NCBI GenBank assembly: GCA_002897115.2
Contig: BCIH01000002.1
Location: 1,427,648 to 1,491,647 of the forward strand
Source: Prototheca cutis
Taxonomy: Eukaryota; Chlorophyta; Trebouxiophyceae; Chlorellales; Chlorellaceae
Length of the DNA: 64,000 nucleotides
Direction: 5' to 3'
Shown here: piece by piece, positions 11,576 through 22,269 of the stretch
Layout of the letters: each line of letters opens with the position of its first letter
Numbering within the stretch: position 1 is the stretch's first letter
Position numbers and translations under genes: made by a program
The notes under the pieces: model-generated
Database searches by the model: none
Seen by the model: only the letters and a program-made list of their open reading frames with translations
Told to the model about the DNA's origin: nothing

Positions 11576-12725
11576 TCCTGGTAATGGGCTATTCTCATGT
11601 AAAACAGGAGCGTGGACGATACAGCGAATGCATCGGGGACGGGGGCTGCCCAACCATGTGGGCCGTCGGTTGCTTTGTCCTGGCTGTTTCTTGGGAGGGC
11701 CAGGTGTCCTCCAAGTTTGCTCTTCAACGCGCACTGCTCCCCATCAGCCAGTTCGGAGCCATCTCGAAGAAAGCGCACACACTCCGGCAAATGACACCCA
11801 CTCCTGCAAATGACACCCACTCCTGCACCCTGCTCGATGGCTCGATCAGATCATCAAAAGAAGCTTGGTTCTTGCTCCTGATTGGGATCACTGCTTGTTG
11901 TGCACGCAATTCAGTCAAGCCAGCGGGGAGCCGCCGTAGCACGCACCCTGCCACAGGGAGCCAGGCGGGGGGGGGGGGGGGGGGGGGGGGCTGTGAACAT
12001 CCCCTCACGTAACGTGAAAACAAGGACCCCATGCAATTCACACGCAAAGCAGCAGCGAGAGACGGCATGTGCATGTCAGAAGAATTCACCAATTTGCTCA
12101 AAAAGTATGTCTGCATGGACTCCCCTATTGGAGCAGCTCAGACCTATCATTTTAAGGTAGCATCATCCATGCATCCGTCTCTCTCTCTATCACTCAGTGA
12201 TGAAACCCAGGCCGCCGACTCACCAAGGTTTCTGAGCTTGCTGCAGTGAACAGCGGCGACTGCCCAAGGGTCCGGCTTGGCGCCGCAGTCTGGCGAGTCG
12301 TGCCACTTGGGGAGCACACACCCCAATTCGCTCGCTCCCTGAAAGCTTCAAAAATATGAACTACAATACATTATGTCATGATTAATGCACTGCACAGCGC
12401 ATACCACTGCGCTTTATGTCTTCTCGCACCGTCGGAAAGCGCGGGATCGCCGCGGGAATTGGAGGCTCGTGCTTTACCCACGTGGAGACGGCCTCCATCC
12501 CCCCATAAAATGTGCGTGCTTGCTTGATGCTTACAGAACAGTGAATGCTATTGCCAGAGTGCACCAAAGGCATTCCGCTGTGTTTCGGCAGAAGATGAAT
12601 CTCTTTGTTGTTGTGAGAGAACCAGCCACCCCTGCGCTGCGGCGCTGGGGAGCTGGGTTCGGGGGAAAATCGGTGTGCACAGAGCAGGAAGGCGCATTGT
12701 TTGGGGGCCACACAAAGACTGCCAC
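11576..12725. other. Convergent intergenic region with poly-G
   Basis: About 1.15 kb between the 3' ends of RanGAP (+) and proline dehydrogenase (-). It holds a perfect tandem duplication around 11788-11826 (unit ATGACACCCACTCCTGCAA), a 24-base G run at 11967-11990 and a CT-rich patch near 12178. No gene was recognised; it should hold both 3' UTRs. Confidence 0.55.
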
Positions 12726-14409
12726 TCAGCCAAACATTCGGCGGCGCAGTTCCTGGCGCATCATCTTCATCTCCTTGCCCACTCCACCCAGCATGTCTGA
12801 GTTCTCTTGGGCCCGGCGGATGAGGTAGGGCATCGCCTCGTCCACGCTTCCAAAGGGTACATACTTGTATGCCTGTGGGCCGCGTGGTGCAGGAGTTGGG
12901 AGGTCGGGTGAGGTGAGGGGTGAAGAGGGCCCAGAACATAGACCACCCATTTGCAAGGCCCCATCTGCAACACCCGACGTACAGCGCCCAACCACCCGCA
13001 GCTGCCTCCTCCATTCTCCAATAACACTCCCCCCCTCCCACCAATCACCAACCACCTACCCCGTAGCCGTTTTGGCCCAGCACAAAGGTGAGGTTGTCGG
13101 CCATACCCAACAGCTGTCCAAAGTAGACACCCGACTGCGGACCCAAGCCCAAGCGAGCCATCCCCGCCACGGCCTTTTCGATCGATTCCTGGTTGTGCGA
13201 AGCCACCATGATGTTGGCGCCGTGCTCCGCGACGTGGCCCAGCACCTCAGCCACGCACCTGTGTGTGGGGGTCAGTGGGTGGGGGGGGATTTTGGTGGAA
13301 AGTATTGGTGGAAATCTTGAGTGGTGGATTGATTGACGAACTAATTCATTCATTGCTTGGTTGATCAAAAATGGATCTCCCCAAAGAAAATCTCGCAAAA
13401 GAAACATAGACTGACTTGTTGTAGCTGTCATGCGTGTCGGCCAGCGTGTCGTGGATGGGGGAGGGCACGCCCTGCTTCTGCGCGTTCTTCCTTTCCACCA
13501 CCATGTAGGCACCACGGACAAGTTTGGCCCCAAACTTGTAACCCTGTTTTGTTTGATTGTTGAAATGGTGTGCGTTTCTGTGTACTGTACTGGCAAGTGC
13601 AGAAGAGAAAGCAGTGTGCTTTGGAGCCAGGGACCCTAAGGCCAAAGTTTTGCCCCTCATGCAACACCAAACTCACCCCTCGGCGTGCCCGCTCGAGGTC
13701 GTTGCGCAGCTGGTCGTATGCAGACTTCAGGTAGCACTGGTATGTCCCAAAACTGCGATAGCACAATTGGGTTTGTAAGGGAGCGTCATGAGTGTCAGAA
13801 GAGAAGGAAGGCTGCCCCCTCTCTGAGGCCAGCGATCTGAGGGAGGCGAGGGAGGCAACAGCCACTCTTCACTGCAGTCGTCCCCCTGCAGTCATCCCCC
13901 CCAGCTCCCGCACCCCGACTCAACGCAAACACCACCAAAACTCACACAATGGCCTTGTCTTTGTTGTGCACTTCCTGGAGCTGCAGCGTGGCGTGATCGA
14001 TGGCGGGCTGGAACCACGAGTGCTCGGCGTCAATCATGATGCGCACACCCTTGGCCGCCGCCGCGGCCGCCAGGGTGTCGACGCGCCGGAACATGCTGCG
14101 CAGCAGGTCATACTCTTGATCCGTCAGCGTCGCCTCCACAAAGGGCCCGTGCTCGCGGCACCGCGACGCGATGCTCGCCATATCAAAGATCGAAATCTGC
14201 CAATTATTTGTTTATTTATTTGAGTGGGTAGGTGTAGTTTGATCAAGGTTTTGAGTTTGGCTGAATATTCCTTCAAGGGTCTTTGTGTTCTGGGATGGGG
14301 CAGGGGAGGTGGTGCAGCTCCATGCTGCAAGTAAAAAGAACAGACCCCCTCACAAAGAAACCAGCACAAAATTTCCCTAGCNCCCCNNCCCCCCCCCCCC
14401 CCCCAAAAC

Positions 14410-14440
<31 letters not shown>

Positions 14441-16182
14441 GCGACGTCCAGTCCAGGTAGTCGATCTGGCCATCCCGGGTGACATCCAGCTTGTCAAACC
14501 ACTGCATTGGATTGGGGTCAGGCACAAGGACCCGTCGTTTGTGCGCCCATCCAACGCATGCATGCATGCGCATGGGTTCATGCGCGTGTGCCTAGCATAC
14601 ACCCCCCTGCAACAACCACCCACTCCCTCCAACAAGGTCCACCCACCCCAGAGGTGATGTCTTCATCGCCGTCTACAAAGGCATCGCTGTATACGCGCCT
14701 AAACTCCTCGATGCTCACAAAGCCGTTGCCATCGTCGTCAAACTGGGCAAACAGGCCCCGAATGGCACCCAGCGCTTTGGAAACGCGCTCCAGCAGTTCA
14801 GGCAGGCCCAGCGCCGTCAACTGTGCTTTGCTGGTGGGGACGGCCTGTTGTAGGAACAGTGACCCCATTCAAAAAACCCACTCTGCAAACAGCCACACCA
14901 CCATCAAACCACGCCCGGAACCCACAAATCATACAAGATCACCCTAACAAAAAGAAACAAACCTTGATGGCCACAAAGCCCTGCCCGTTCATGGTGCTGG
15001 CGGCGTCAATGGCCTTGAGAAAAACGTCCATCCGCCGGTCGCACAGCTCCTCGCCCTCGTAATTGTACACCCGTGCGACCACTACGCCATTATTTGATGT
15101 TGCAAGGATTGTGAGCTCGTTGGCCTTGGGGGTATCAGCAATCCCCACCCCAAAGAATCCCACCCCACGTGTCCTCAGACCCGCACTAATCCCCTGCAAC
15201 AACCACGCTCCTTGCCTTTCTCCTCCATGGACTTGTCCTGCTCGCTGGCTTCCAGGTCGTCTTCGGCGGCATAGTCCAGGATGGCAGCGATACCGTGCCG
15301 AGCGAGGTACTGCAGGGTCGGCTGGATCTCCTCCTTGTCCTTGCCTGCANTTTGTTTTTCGGGGGGGGGGGGGGTGNGGNGCTTCCTTGGCAGTCCGGCC
15401 AGCCTTCAGGGAGGCTCAACTACCCTCATATCCACACCTTCCCTCCCCCCCAACAACCATACTCACCTGCGACAAAGTGCTTGTAGAAAGTGTGGCGCAC
15501 GATGCCGTTGACGATGGTGGAGCCCAGCAGTCGCTTGGAAAATTCGAGCAGGGTGTCGGCGTGGTCGACGATCGGCCGGATCCGGCACATCTGGAACACC
15601 GCCAGCGAGCGCAGCAACTCAGCATTGGACTTGGACTGGCCAAAAGAGGGGGTGGTATCGGGTCGATGTTGGGGGGAGAGAGGAGATGGGTCATTGCACA
15701 GATACTGACAGCCGCCACGATACACAAGGCTCCTATGCCTGTATGCACTCGCGCAAACAGCCGCACCCGCATGCAGCCCACTACTGCCATAGCCAACCTG
15801 GAACGCTTCTTTGGGGTCATCAAACGGCAGGTGCGCCGCTGCCATGGGACCTTGCTCTTCCTGGAAGGCCTTGCGTGCTTCGACGGCAGCAGCGTTGGCG
15901 GCCGCCACCTCCTCCACTACCTGCTCAAGGTCCGGCTCGACCTCGGCGGCCCTTTCTTCACGTGCGGCAAGCTGTGTGGGGCAGGGGGTCGGTTGGAGGG
16001 GTGTGGGGCTCGGCGGGTTGCTGCAATCCCAGGCAAGCAATGCACAGCCGCCAGCCCCAACTCAGCATGCCCCAGAGCTCCTCGCGCCACACCTCGGAAA
16101 AATGGACGGGCTGAACGTAGCGGAAGGTACCATGCCCGAGCACGGCGGGGCGAGGGCCGCGAGTGATGAGCGTTCGCAGCAT
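12726..16182 (-). CDS. PRODH: Mitochondrial proline dehydrogenase with EF-hands
   Basis: FAD enzyme oxidising L-proline to pyrroline-5-carboxylate in mitochondria. On the minus strand about ten exons read in order. A presequence-like N-terminus (MLRTLITRGPRPAVLGHGTFRY) comes first, then LLEFSKRLLGSTIVNGIVRH and ARHGIAAILDYAAEDD. An insert with two EF-hand loops follows (DDDGNGFVSIEE near 14715-14750; DVTRDGQIDYLD near 14455-14490). The catalytic barrel then resumes: GVRIMIDAEHSWFQPAID (near 14010-14060), YQCYLKSAYDQL, GAKLVRGAYM (near 13500-13530), ANIMVASHNQESIEKA and YLIRRAQENSDML. RGAY, DAE..FQPAI and RRAxEN are signature residues of the family. An alternative start lies 27 bases upstream (16209). 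Introns contain CA repeats and N bases. The EF-hands suggest calcium control. Confidence 0.92.
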
Positions 16183-16877
16183 GCCCGGCCCTGCCGCCGG
16201 CAGCCGCAAACCCTGGCTCCTGCAGACCGCGGGGGGGGGGGGGCCAGGTGATCCGCGTCACATGCGCGGCACCCAATTCATGTGCATCCAAAGGCATTCA
16301 ATATATGCACATGATCGTCGCCGCGTACCTTGGGGTGGACGGTGACTGGGGAGGCGCAGGGTGGGGTCGAGGCCTGGCTATCGGAACCAGCTTTGGGGCA
16401 GTGCTTCCTGGCAGCGAGGTCTTCACGCGCCCGCTCTGCCAGCAGGCGCGATCAGGGTTTTTGGGTATCAATACAATACTGTTGTAAAATATGAATTCCG
16501 AGCATGATTTCCTTTTTGCCCAGCAGGGTGTTTCTGCCTCCCGTCAATCGGCCGCTGGCCATCACCCCGGCTGGGATCTCNGGGCAGCCCTTGTGGCGGG
16601 AGGAAGGGGTTTTGTGCTCAGAGGATCCCGAACCCTGAGGGGCCCTGGGCCCTGCACCCCCACCATGTCAGCAGGCTGCGAGCTCGTGGCGTTCCGTACT
16701 TGTTAACATCAATTTTCGTTTTGAGCCGCGTTGTTCGAGCTCCTCCAGGCAGTCCTTGGTGAGGCGGAGTTGCCCTGCCATCTGGTCTTCACCGGGCTCA
16801 GGGTGCCTTTGCGGTGTGACGTGAAGCAACGATGGACGGCGTTCATAGGCAGCTGCTACAAACCACCACTCAGTGGA
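16183..16877. promoter_or_regulatory. Divergent spacer, PRODH / V-ATPase c
   Basis: About 690 bases separating two divergent genes, so it should hold both promoters. It contains a G run (about 16230-16241) and one N (16571). No gene or defined motif was recognised. Confidence 0.4.
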
Positions 16878-18110
16878 ATGGCGACCAGGTGCGATGGGGT
16901 TGTGGGCGGTGTGGTCGGTCGTGTCGAGGACCCCAGGACCCTTGCTCACCCCGCAAACCCTGCAGTGCACCCCCTTCCCGCCGGTGATTCCCTCGCAATT
17001 TTCTTCCTCGCACATGTAGGTGGCTCCCTTCTTTGGCTACCTCGGAGCGGCCTGCGCGCTGGCCTTCTCCTGTGAGTCGATCGCGGGTGCCTGTGTCCCG
17101 TGCTCTGGGGTTTGGGGTTGCCTGACCTGTAGCTCACCCCCTGGCCCTGCTCCCACCTCGCACCGCAGGCTTCGGCGCGGCCTACGGCACCGCCAAGGCC
17201 GGCGTGGGCATCGCCTCCATGGGTGTGCTCCGGCCCGACCTGGTCATCAAGTCCATCATCCCCGTCGTCATGGCCGGTGTGCTCGGCATCTACGGCCTGA
17301 TTATCGCCGTCATCATCAGCACCGGAAGTGCGTGGGTTTGATGGTTGTGGGGTAGATGGTTGCCATGACTTGCGCGTGTGGAGGAGGGGAAGTTTACCCA
17401 GCCCACTGCGAGGCTAGCCTGAGTCTGCCTCTGACATCACGTCCCCCTTCATTCCTTCAACCCTGCAGTCAACCAGACAGCAGACAAGGCCTACTACTAC
17501 TTTGATGGCTACGCCCACTTTGCCGGTGGTCTGGCGTGCGGTCTTGCGGGTCTCGGTGCCGGCATGGCCATCGGCATTGTCGGCGACGCTGGCGTCAGGT
17601 GCGCCCGGTGCATTGTTGATGGTGTTACAATTTTTTTGTCAAAGGGGGGTTTCAAATGCACCATGCATACCTGTGAGGTGTGTGCTACTCAGTTGTCAAG
17701 GCGTTTTGCAATATGCGCACGGTTCCACATGAACTCAGACGCCTTTCCCCTCGTGAAACCCCTACAGAGCCAATGCCCAGCAGCCCAAGCTGTTTGTGGG
17801 TATGATTCTGATCCTGATTTTTGCTGAGGCTCTGGCTCTGTATGGTCTGATCGGTGAGTGGAGCAGGATGGGTGAATCGGCCTAGGACCGGGGGCGCGTT
17901 TTTATTCTTTTCTTGGGGTGGTGGGAATGAACCTGCGGAACTTGGGGCTAGGGACTGTTTTGCGCCGCCACCCAGCCGCTGATGGGACGGACACGCCAAG
18001 GGCACCGTGGGCATTTGTAGAGCGTGTTTGCTCATGAATGCTGTGGCTATCACCCATGCGCAGTTGGTATCATCCTGGCGTCCAAGGCGGGCACGGCCAC
18101 GCCCATCTGA
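16878..18110 (+). CDS. VHA-c: V-type H+-ATPase 16-kDa proteolipid subunit c
   Basis: Membrane-rotor subunit of the vacuolar proton pump. Exons after the first are unambiguous and phase-consistent. They read [18 protein letters not shown] (17020-17071), [20 protein letters not shown] (from 17169), then [39 protein letters not shown] and [20 protein letters not shown]. The end is [11 protein letters not shown] with TGA at 18108. Four membrane helices and the proton-carrying Glu in helix 4 ([10 protein letters not shown]) are present. The first exon is inferred from ATG at 16878 with a GT donor at 16899 (MATRCDG joined in phase to VAPFF), giving the usual length of about 165 residues. Its N-terminus is the only weak point. 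Element A begins only 24 bases after the stop codon, so the 3' UTR and polyadenylation probably run into transposon sequence. Confidence 0.93.
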
Positions 18111-18827
18111 AATTCCCTCCAGGCGTGGAAGGGGAATGTCACGATCGCCAACAATCCCTTTCAGGCCCTCCCATGCAGCATCCCCTTGTGTGACTGCACG
18201 ATGATGTTTATCCCGCACCCAAAGCACGGTTTGATAACAGGGCGGGGTCAGGAAGGAGCGCGCTCGTGGGCAATCGGCCTTCGACGTTCGGGGCCTGCGC
18301 AACTGCGGGGGGGCGGGGCCACCAAGCCGCGCGTGTAGGTCCCCTGCAACGCCTGCTAACTCCGGAAATCAAGATAATGAAAGGATTGAGGGTGCAGATG
18401 GGAGTTGCGATTATGTCGGTTTCTCGCTCGGCGGCCCTTGGCTTTCTTCAAACGCGCCGCCAGCAAGTGCCTTAGGGTTCATGCACTGTTTGGGCCCCAG
18501 AGCAGGTGCTGTTTGGGTTGATTTCAGAAGAAAATCTCGTCTTGCACCTCCATACCATCATTAAATTGCCCATTGTTTTGTCGAATCAAGGGGAGTACTG
18601 TGCAGACAAGTCAATCTATTTAGGGATCAGATTCACGTTCAGCAGCTGGCAATGTCGTGGCCACCGTTTTCTGGGCCTCTGCACCTGCATCTGGCCTCGC
18701 TGTGGTCCTCCGCTTGTACTTCTGGCGGCTGCGGTTCTGTCTGCCACCCGATCTTCCNCTTCTTGGATCCAGAGCCTGAGTTGGGAGGCATTTCAGTCCA
18801 GAGCCCTTCTTCTTCCAGCTCTGTTGC

Positions 18828-19085
18828 TTACTTGTCGATGGATTCCGGGGAGCGAGTGCTCAGCACTTTGCGAGTGAATCGAAGATGGCCATCCTTCTGT
18901 GCACGTGGGTTCTTTAGCATGTGGCACTGTACGATGCCGTTGATGACAAAGTCTCCCAGGGGTGGTGAGGGGCAGGGGTTAAAGGTCCAGCATCCTTCCC
19001 ACTTGGGGTTGCCGCATTTGGGGTCAGCGAGACCAGCTGGCTGTCCACAGCAGCCTGCTGGGATCTGGTAGCATGGATATCTCAT
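18828..19085 (-). pseudogene. Antisense ORF of element A (broken copy)
   Basis: Reads MRYPCYQIPAGCCGQPAGL and later DFVINGIVQCHMLKNPRAQK, then STRSPESIDK followed by a stop. Element B carries the same reading frame intact and about 33 codons longer. The protein is conserved between copies and lies antisense to the Fanzor-like gene. I do not recognise a domain. It may be an accessory element protein or simply antisense openness preserved by DNA identity. Confidence 0.4.
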
Positions 19086-19459
19086 GATGAATCCTGCTCA
19101 GCATAGCAGGGATTGGGCCGACCCTGCCAGTGGCTGATCCGACAGCCATCCGGCTGCTGGCTCAGGTTGTGCCAGTCGTCCATGTGCTGGGCGTCATCGT
19201 CGGGCTGAGGACCTGTGGGTGGCTGGTGCTGGTTGATGTTCGCAGTCAAAACGCCTTCTCCTCATCCTGCGTTGAAGCCGGGCCAGGGGTATGGACAATG
19301 CAGCCACTTCATTGGACTGGTCGATGCGCCAGCTGTCACAGGGCCGGTGACAGCTCTGCAGTCGGCACCGGGCCGCCCCGCACGATGCACTGCTGCTGCG
19401 TGAGCACAACCTCGAAGGGAGGGCTGCACTGGCGGCTGTCCTGGGACGTGCACACCACA

Positions 19460-19866
19460 GGGGTGGCATTGAGGTTGTCAAGCACGCGCAAGAGGCACAC
19501 CTTCGTGATGCGACGGGGGTCGGAAGAGAAGACATCCACCCAGGTGCTACGCCAGCATCAAGCGCAGCAGGTGCTCCAGGCCGGGGCGAGGCCGGTGGAC
19601 GTGATGCCCCGCGGTTGACAGTGGCCCCCATCCAGTAGCAGCACTGCGTGCAACCCAAACAGCAACACCGCCTGGAACAATACGCCATCCTCAGATGCCA
19701 CAGTTGTGGCGTGGTGTGGAACCGCGACGTCAACGCCGCACGGAACATCCGCCACCTGGGGGAGAGGCTGGTCCTGACCGGCAAAAGACCGCCGCCTTTT
19801 GACCGCAAAACCAAGCTCCCCCCCTTGCATGTTCCCCTCCCAGGCGCTCCACCTGGTATGATCTGA
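19460..19866 (+). pseudogene. Fanzor/TnpB-like nuclease, C-terminal end (decayed)
   Basis: The diagnostic C-terminal signature of TnpB/Fanzor RNA-guided nucleases is present. The second zinc knuckle and RuvC-III block read CHSCGVVWNRDVNAARNI (19696-19749), with the catalytic Asp at 19726-19728. About 190 bases upstream, EEKTSTQ (19523-19543) followed after a one-base frame change by CYASIKRSRC aligns with the family's DE..TS..C..C block. The first Cys of that knuckle pair has become Arg, and an in-frame TAG lies at about 19633. The reading frame ends at TGA near 19866. The upstream RuvC-I and II motifs could not be located in a continuous frame. I read this as a recently inactivated gene. An intact multi-exon gene is less likely but possible. 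Confidence 0.72.
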
Positions 19867-20045
19867 TCACCAGGATTTGCCGCAGGCTCTGCGCCGCGGA
19901 TCAGTACCATTGAATGCGTGCTGTGAGGCAATTCCCAGCTACTTTGTTGTTCGATAACCTCAACTGGAGCCTCCTCTCTGGGTGGCGGAGAGCGGGCGCT
20001 TGTGAGTGGTGCGATCTGGGGCCGGGCCCCCCCAATGTTTTGGGA
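19867..20045 (+). other. Conserved 3' tail of element A (candidate guide-RNA region)
   Basis: Non-coding segment directly after the Fanzor-like stop, conserved in element B despite coding decay. It includes a foldable inverted repeat, CCTGGT...ACCAGG, around 19852-19873. In TnpB and Fanzor loci the guide (omega) RNA comes from the 3' end of the gene through the element end, so this is the position where one would be expected. No transcript evidence; a position-based suggestion only. Confidence 0.3.
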
Positions 20046-20290
20046 TCGTACACCACTCCAGCTGGAAGCTTGAACTTGGGGCGGCTGCCGACGCGATTGC
20101 CACCGGTGCTTGTAACAAATGTCCAGCCCGAGCAAGGCTGTCGGGAACAGCTGTGTGCAATATTTTTAGAATGTTGAGTGCAGTCGAGTGATCAAGAAAT
20201 GGTAGGGGCCCGTGGCGGTGGAACGCGTCGGACCGTCAGACCCTGCAACGCCTAAAGGGGCGCGCCGCCCCCCCGGAGGACAGGCACGGC

Positions 20291-22259
20291 ATGTTTGACC
20301 GGCCAGGCATGGACTGCAGATCGGTAAAAGAATGGGCGCAAGAGCGGTGGCGCCGGATCAGGCTCGAGTTTACCGTGGAGGTGAGTGATCCGGGGGCGGC
20401 TTGTGCCCGGTACAACCAGGGTGCTCATGCGCCCGTACGCCTCGCCCTGTGGCTCCCATGAACCGTTGAATGTCCTGCAGAGGGTTTGAATTGAAGTTTG
20501 AACTGTCCCCATGCCCCGTGACGGGCCTAGAGAGGGACTGGGAATGGTCCAGGGTTAACAACCCCCCCTTGCCCATGGCGCAGCTACCGCTGCTCAAGGC
20601 GAGATGGAAGCAGGTGCTGTTTGGCGCCCTGTTCCAGTACTTTCACGGCATGTCCACGCAGCTTGCACACCGCATGCACAAGCCCCAGGCGCAGCCCCTG
20701 CACGACGTCGGGTTTGAGTACCTGCCGGTGCGTGGGCGAGTGGTGGCACGGAGGGGTGTTCTTTCTTTTCCTGATGGGCACGCAGACACACCGTCACCAG
20801 CGGAGCACTCTTCACTCCATTGCCGGACATTATGCTTAGTTCTTCCCCCGCACACACCCAGCACACTTGCCAGCACCCCCACCATCGCGAGTGCAGGAAT
20901 GGGGCCCTGCTGGGGCGTGGATCAGCGAGACGATATTCTGGTGCCTGTTCATCCCCTTTGTGCTATGGACCTTTTCGCCGTTTGTGACGGCACGCAAGCG
21001 CTTTTACACAGCGGTGTTGTACGCGCGGCTGTTGATGGTGCTGACGTTTTGCCAGCTGCTGCGGATCATTTCCTTCACCGTCACGCAGCTCCCCGCGCCG
21101 AATTACCACTGCCGGCTGGGCGAGCCGACGGCGGTGCTGGCCTGGCCACGGCACTGGTGGCAGCACGTTGTGATTGACGTGGGGCGCCAGGCCACTCACG
21201 GCTGCGGCGACCTGGTGTTTAGTTCGCACACGACGTTCGTCCTGGTGGGCTGCCTGACTTTCACCGAGTACGGCTCACGGACGGTGATGAAGGTGGTGGG
21301 CTGGCTGGGTGTGGCAGCCATGAGCCTGTGCATCATCGCTTCGCACAAGCACTACAGCGTCGACGTCGTCGTGGCGTGGTACGTCGTGCCTCTCGTGTTT
21401 TATGCCGCGCACCGGCGCTGGACCACCAAGCGCCCGCTCCAGGACTACTGGCCACACCGGCCGCTGGTGGGCGAGGAGGGGGTCGAGGTGCTGGGCTTCC
21501 CCATGCTCACGGTCCGCGAGCCGGGGGAGGGCAAGCCCCTGCTCCCAGTAACCCTGGGCAAACAGCACACGCGCAGCGCCAGCTTCCGCGGCCAGGACCT
21601 CAAGCAAGGGCCCGCCGCCAAGCCCGCTACTGGTGGGGGCGGGGGGGCTGACGGCGGCATGCCGCCGGGGGACATGGAACTGGTCGCCACTGCTTCTGCG
21701 ACCGCAGGTGCCAATGCTGGCAGCCTGGCCCATGGGGCTTCGGCTGGAACGGGAACCACCTCGGCAATGCCGGGCATGTCTAGCCATGGCGGGATCCCGC
21801 AGGGATCTGCACAACCAATAATTGAAGACCGGGGACAACGCCTGCCGGGGACTGCCGGGCCATCGATTGCGGTGCTGGATGCGACCGTCAGCGACGCCGA
21901 GACGGGCGCATTGCACAGCGCCCGTCGCTCCGCCAGCCACTCCCACTTCAGGACACGCAGCGAAGTGGGCGCCACGGCCGTCGTGAGGTGAGTGTCAGCT
22001 GACAAGCTGTGGGTGGGTGTACATGTAGGTATGTGTATGCATGGGCGGATGCATGTGGGTGTCGTGCACACGCACAAGCGCCACGGAGACGTGCGTGTGC
22101 TTCATCATGCAAGCATGTCTCATGACCAGCAAACCCCATCACACCACCATGCGCAGGGACGAGAACGGACTGGCCGCTGCCTCCAACCTGGCCCCCCGAC
22201 GGCCGCCGCCGACCGCCGGGTCCCCCCAGCAGCAGAGCTCTGTCTGCACCATCACATGA
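20291..22259 (+). CDS. IPCS: Inositolphosphorylceramide synthase (sphingomyelin synthase family)
   Basis: Multi-pass Golgi-type enzyme moving phosphoinositol from phosphatidylinositol to ceramide, as in plant IPCS/ERH1. Four phase-consistent exons (20291-20380, 20584-20727, 20897-21987, 22157-22259) give 475 aa. Exon 2 has the plant-like WKQVLFGALFQYFHG and ends near the plant-type GFxYLP. Exon 3 holds the membrane core and both catalytic blocks: CGDLVFSSHT (about residues 181-190) and SHKHYSVDVVVAWY (about 227-240). These provide the His-His-Asp triad, about H189, H230 and D234. After the core comes a roughly 190-residue Gly/Ala/Ser-rich tail that plant enzymes lack. Specificity for inositol rather than choline is inferred from lineage. 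Element A lies just upstream. Confidence 0.87.
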
Positions 22260-22269
22260 CCGTGAGCCA

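Larger units (their letters stand above)
18134..20045 (+). mobile_element. Mobile element A carrying a Fanzor/TnpB-like gene
   Basis: About 1.9 kb, homologous over most of its length to the inverted element B (about 32990-34927). The left boundary is sharp. Both copies start with GAATGTCACGATCGCC and the flanks differ immediately outside. The right boundary is softer, with similarity fading near 20000-20060. Inside, in order, are a GC-rich left block (18240-18480), a block whose minus strand holds a conserved ORF (18828-19085), a decayed coding stretch, the zinc-ribbon/RuvC-III end of a Fanzor-like protein (19648-19866), and a conserved 3' tail to about 19960. No transposase and no clear target duplication were recognised. 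The class of the element is unknown. Confidence 0.75.

Noticed and set aside
15063..16166. 367-codon plus-strand frame
   Set aside because: Antisense to the N-terminal exons of proline dehydrogenase and crosses N bases and a G run.
19130..19618. 162-codon plus-strand frame as the intact Fanzor body
   Set aside because: It includes EEKTSTQ but leaves the frame before both zinc knuckles and shows no RuvC-I or II motif; treated as part of a decayed gene rather than a functional protein.
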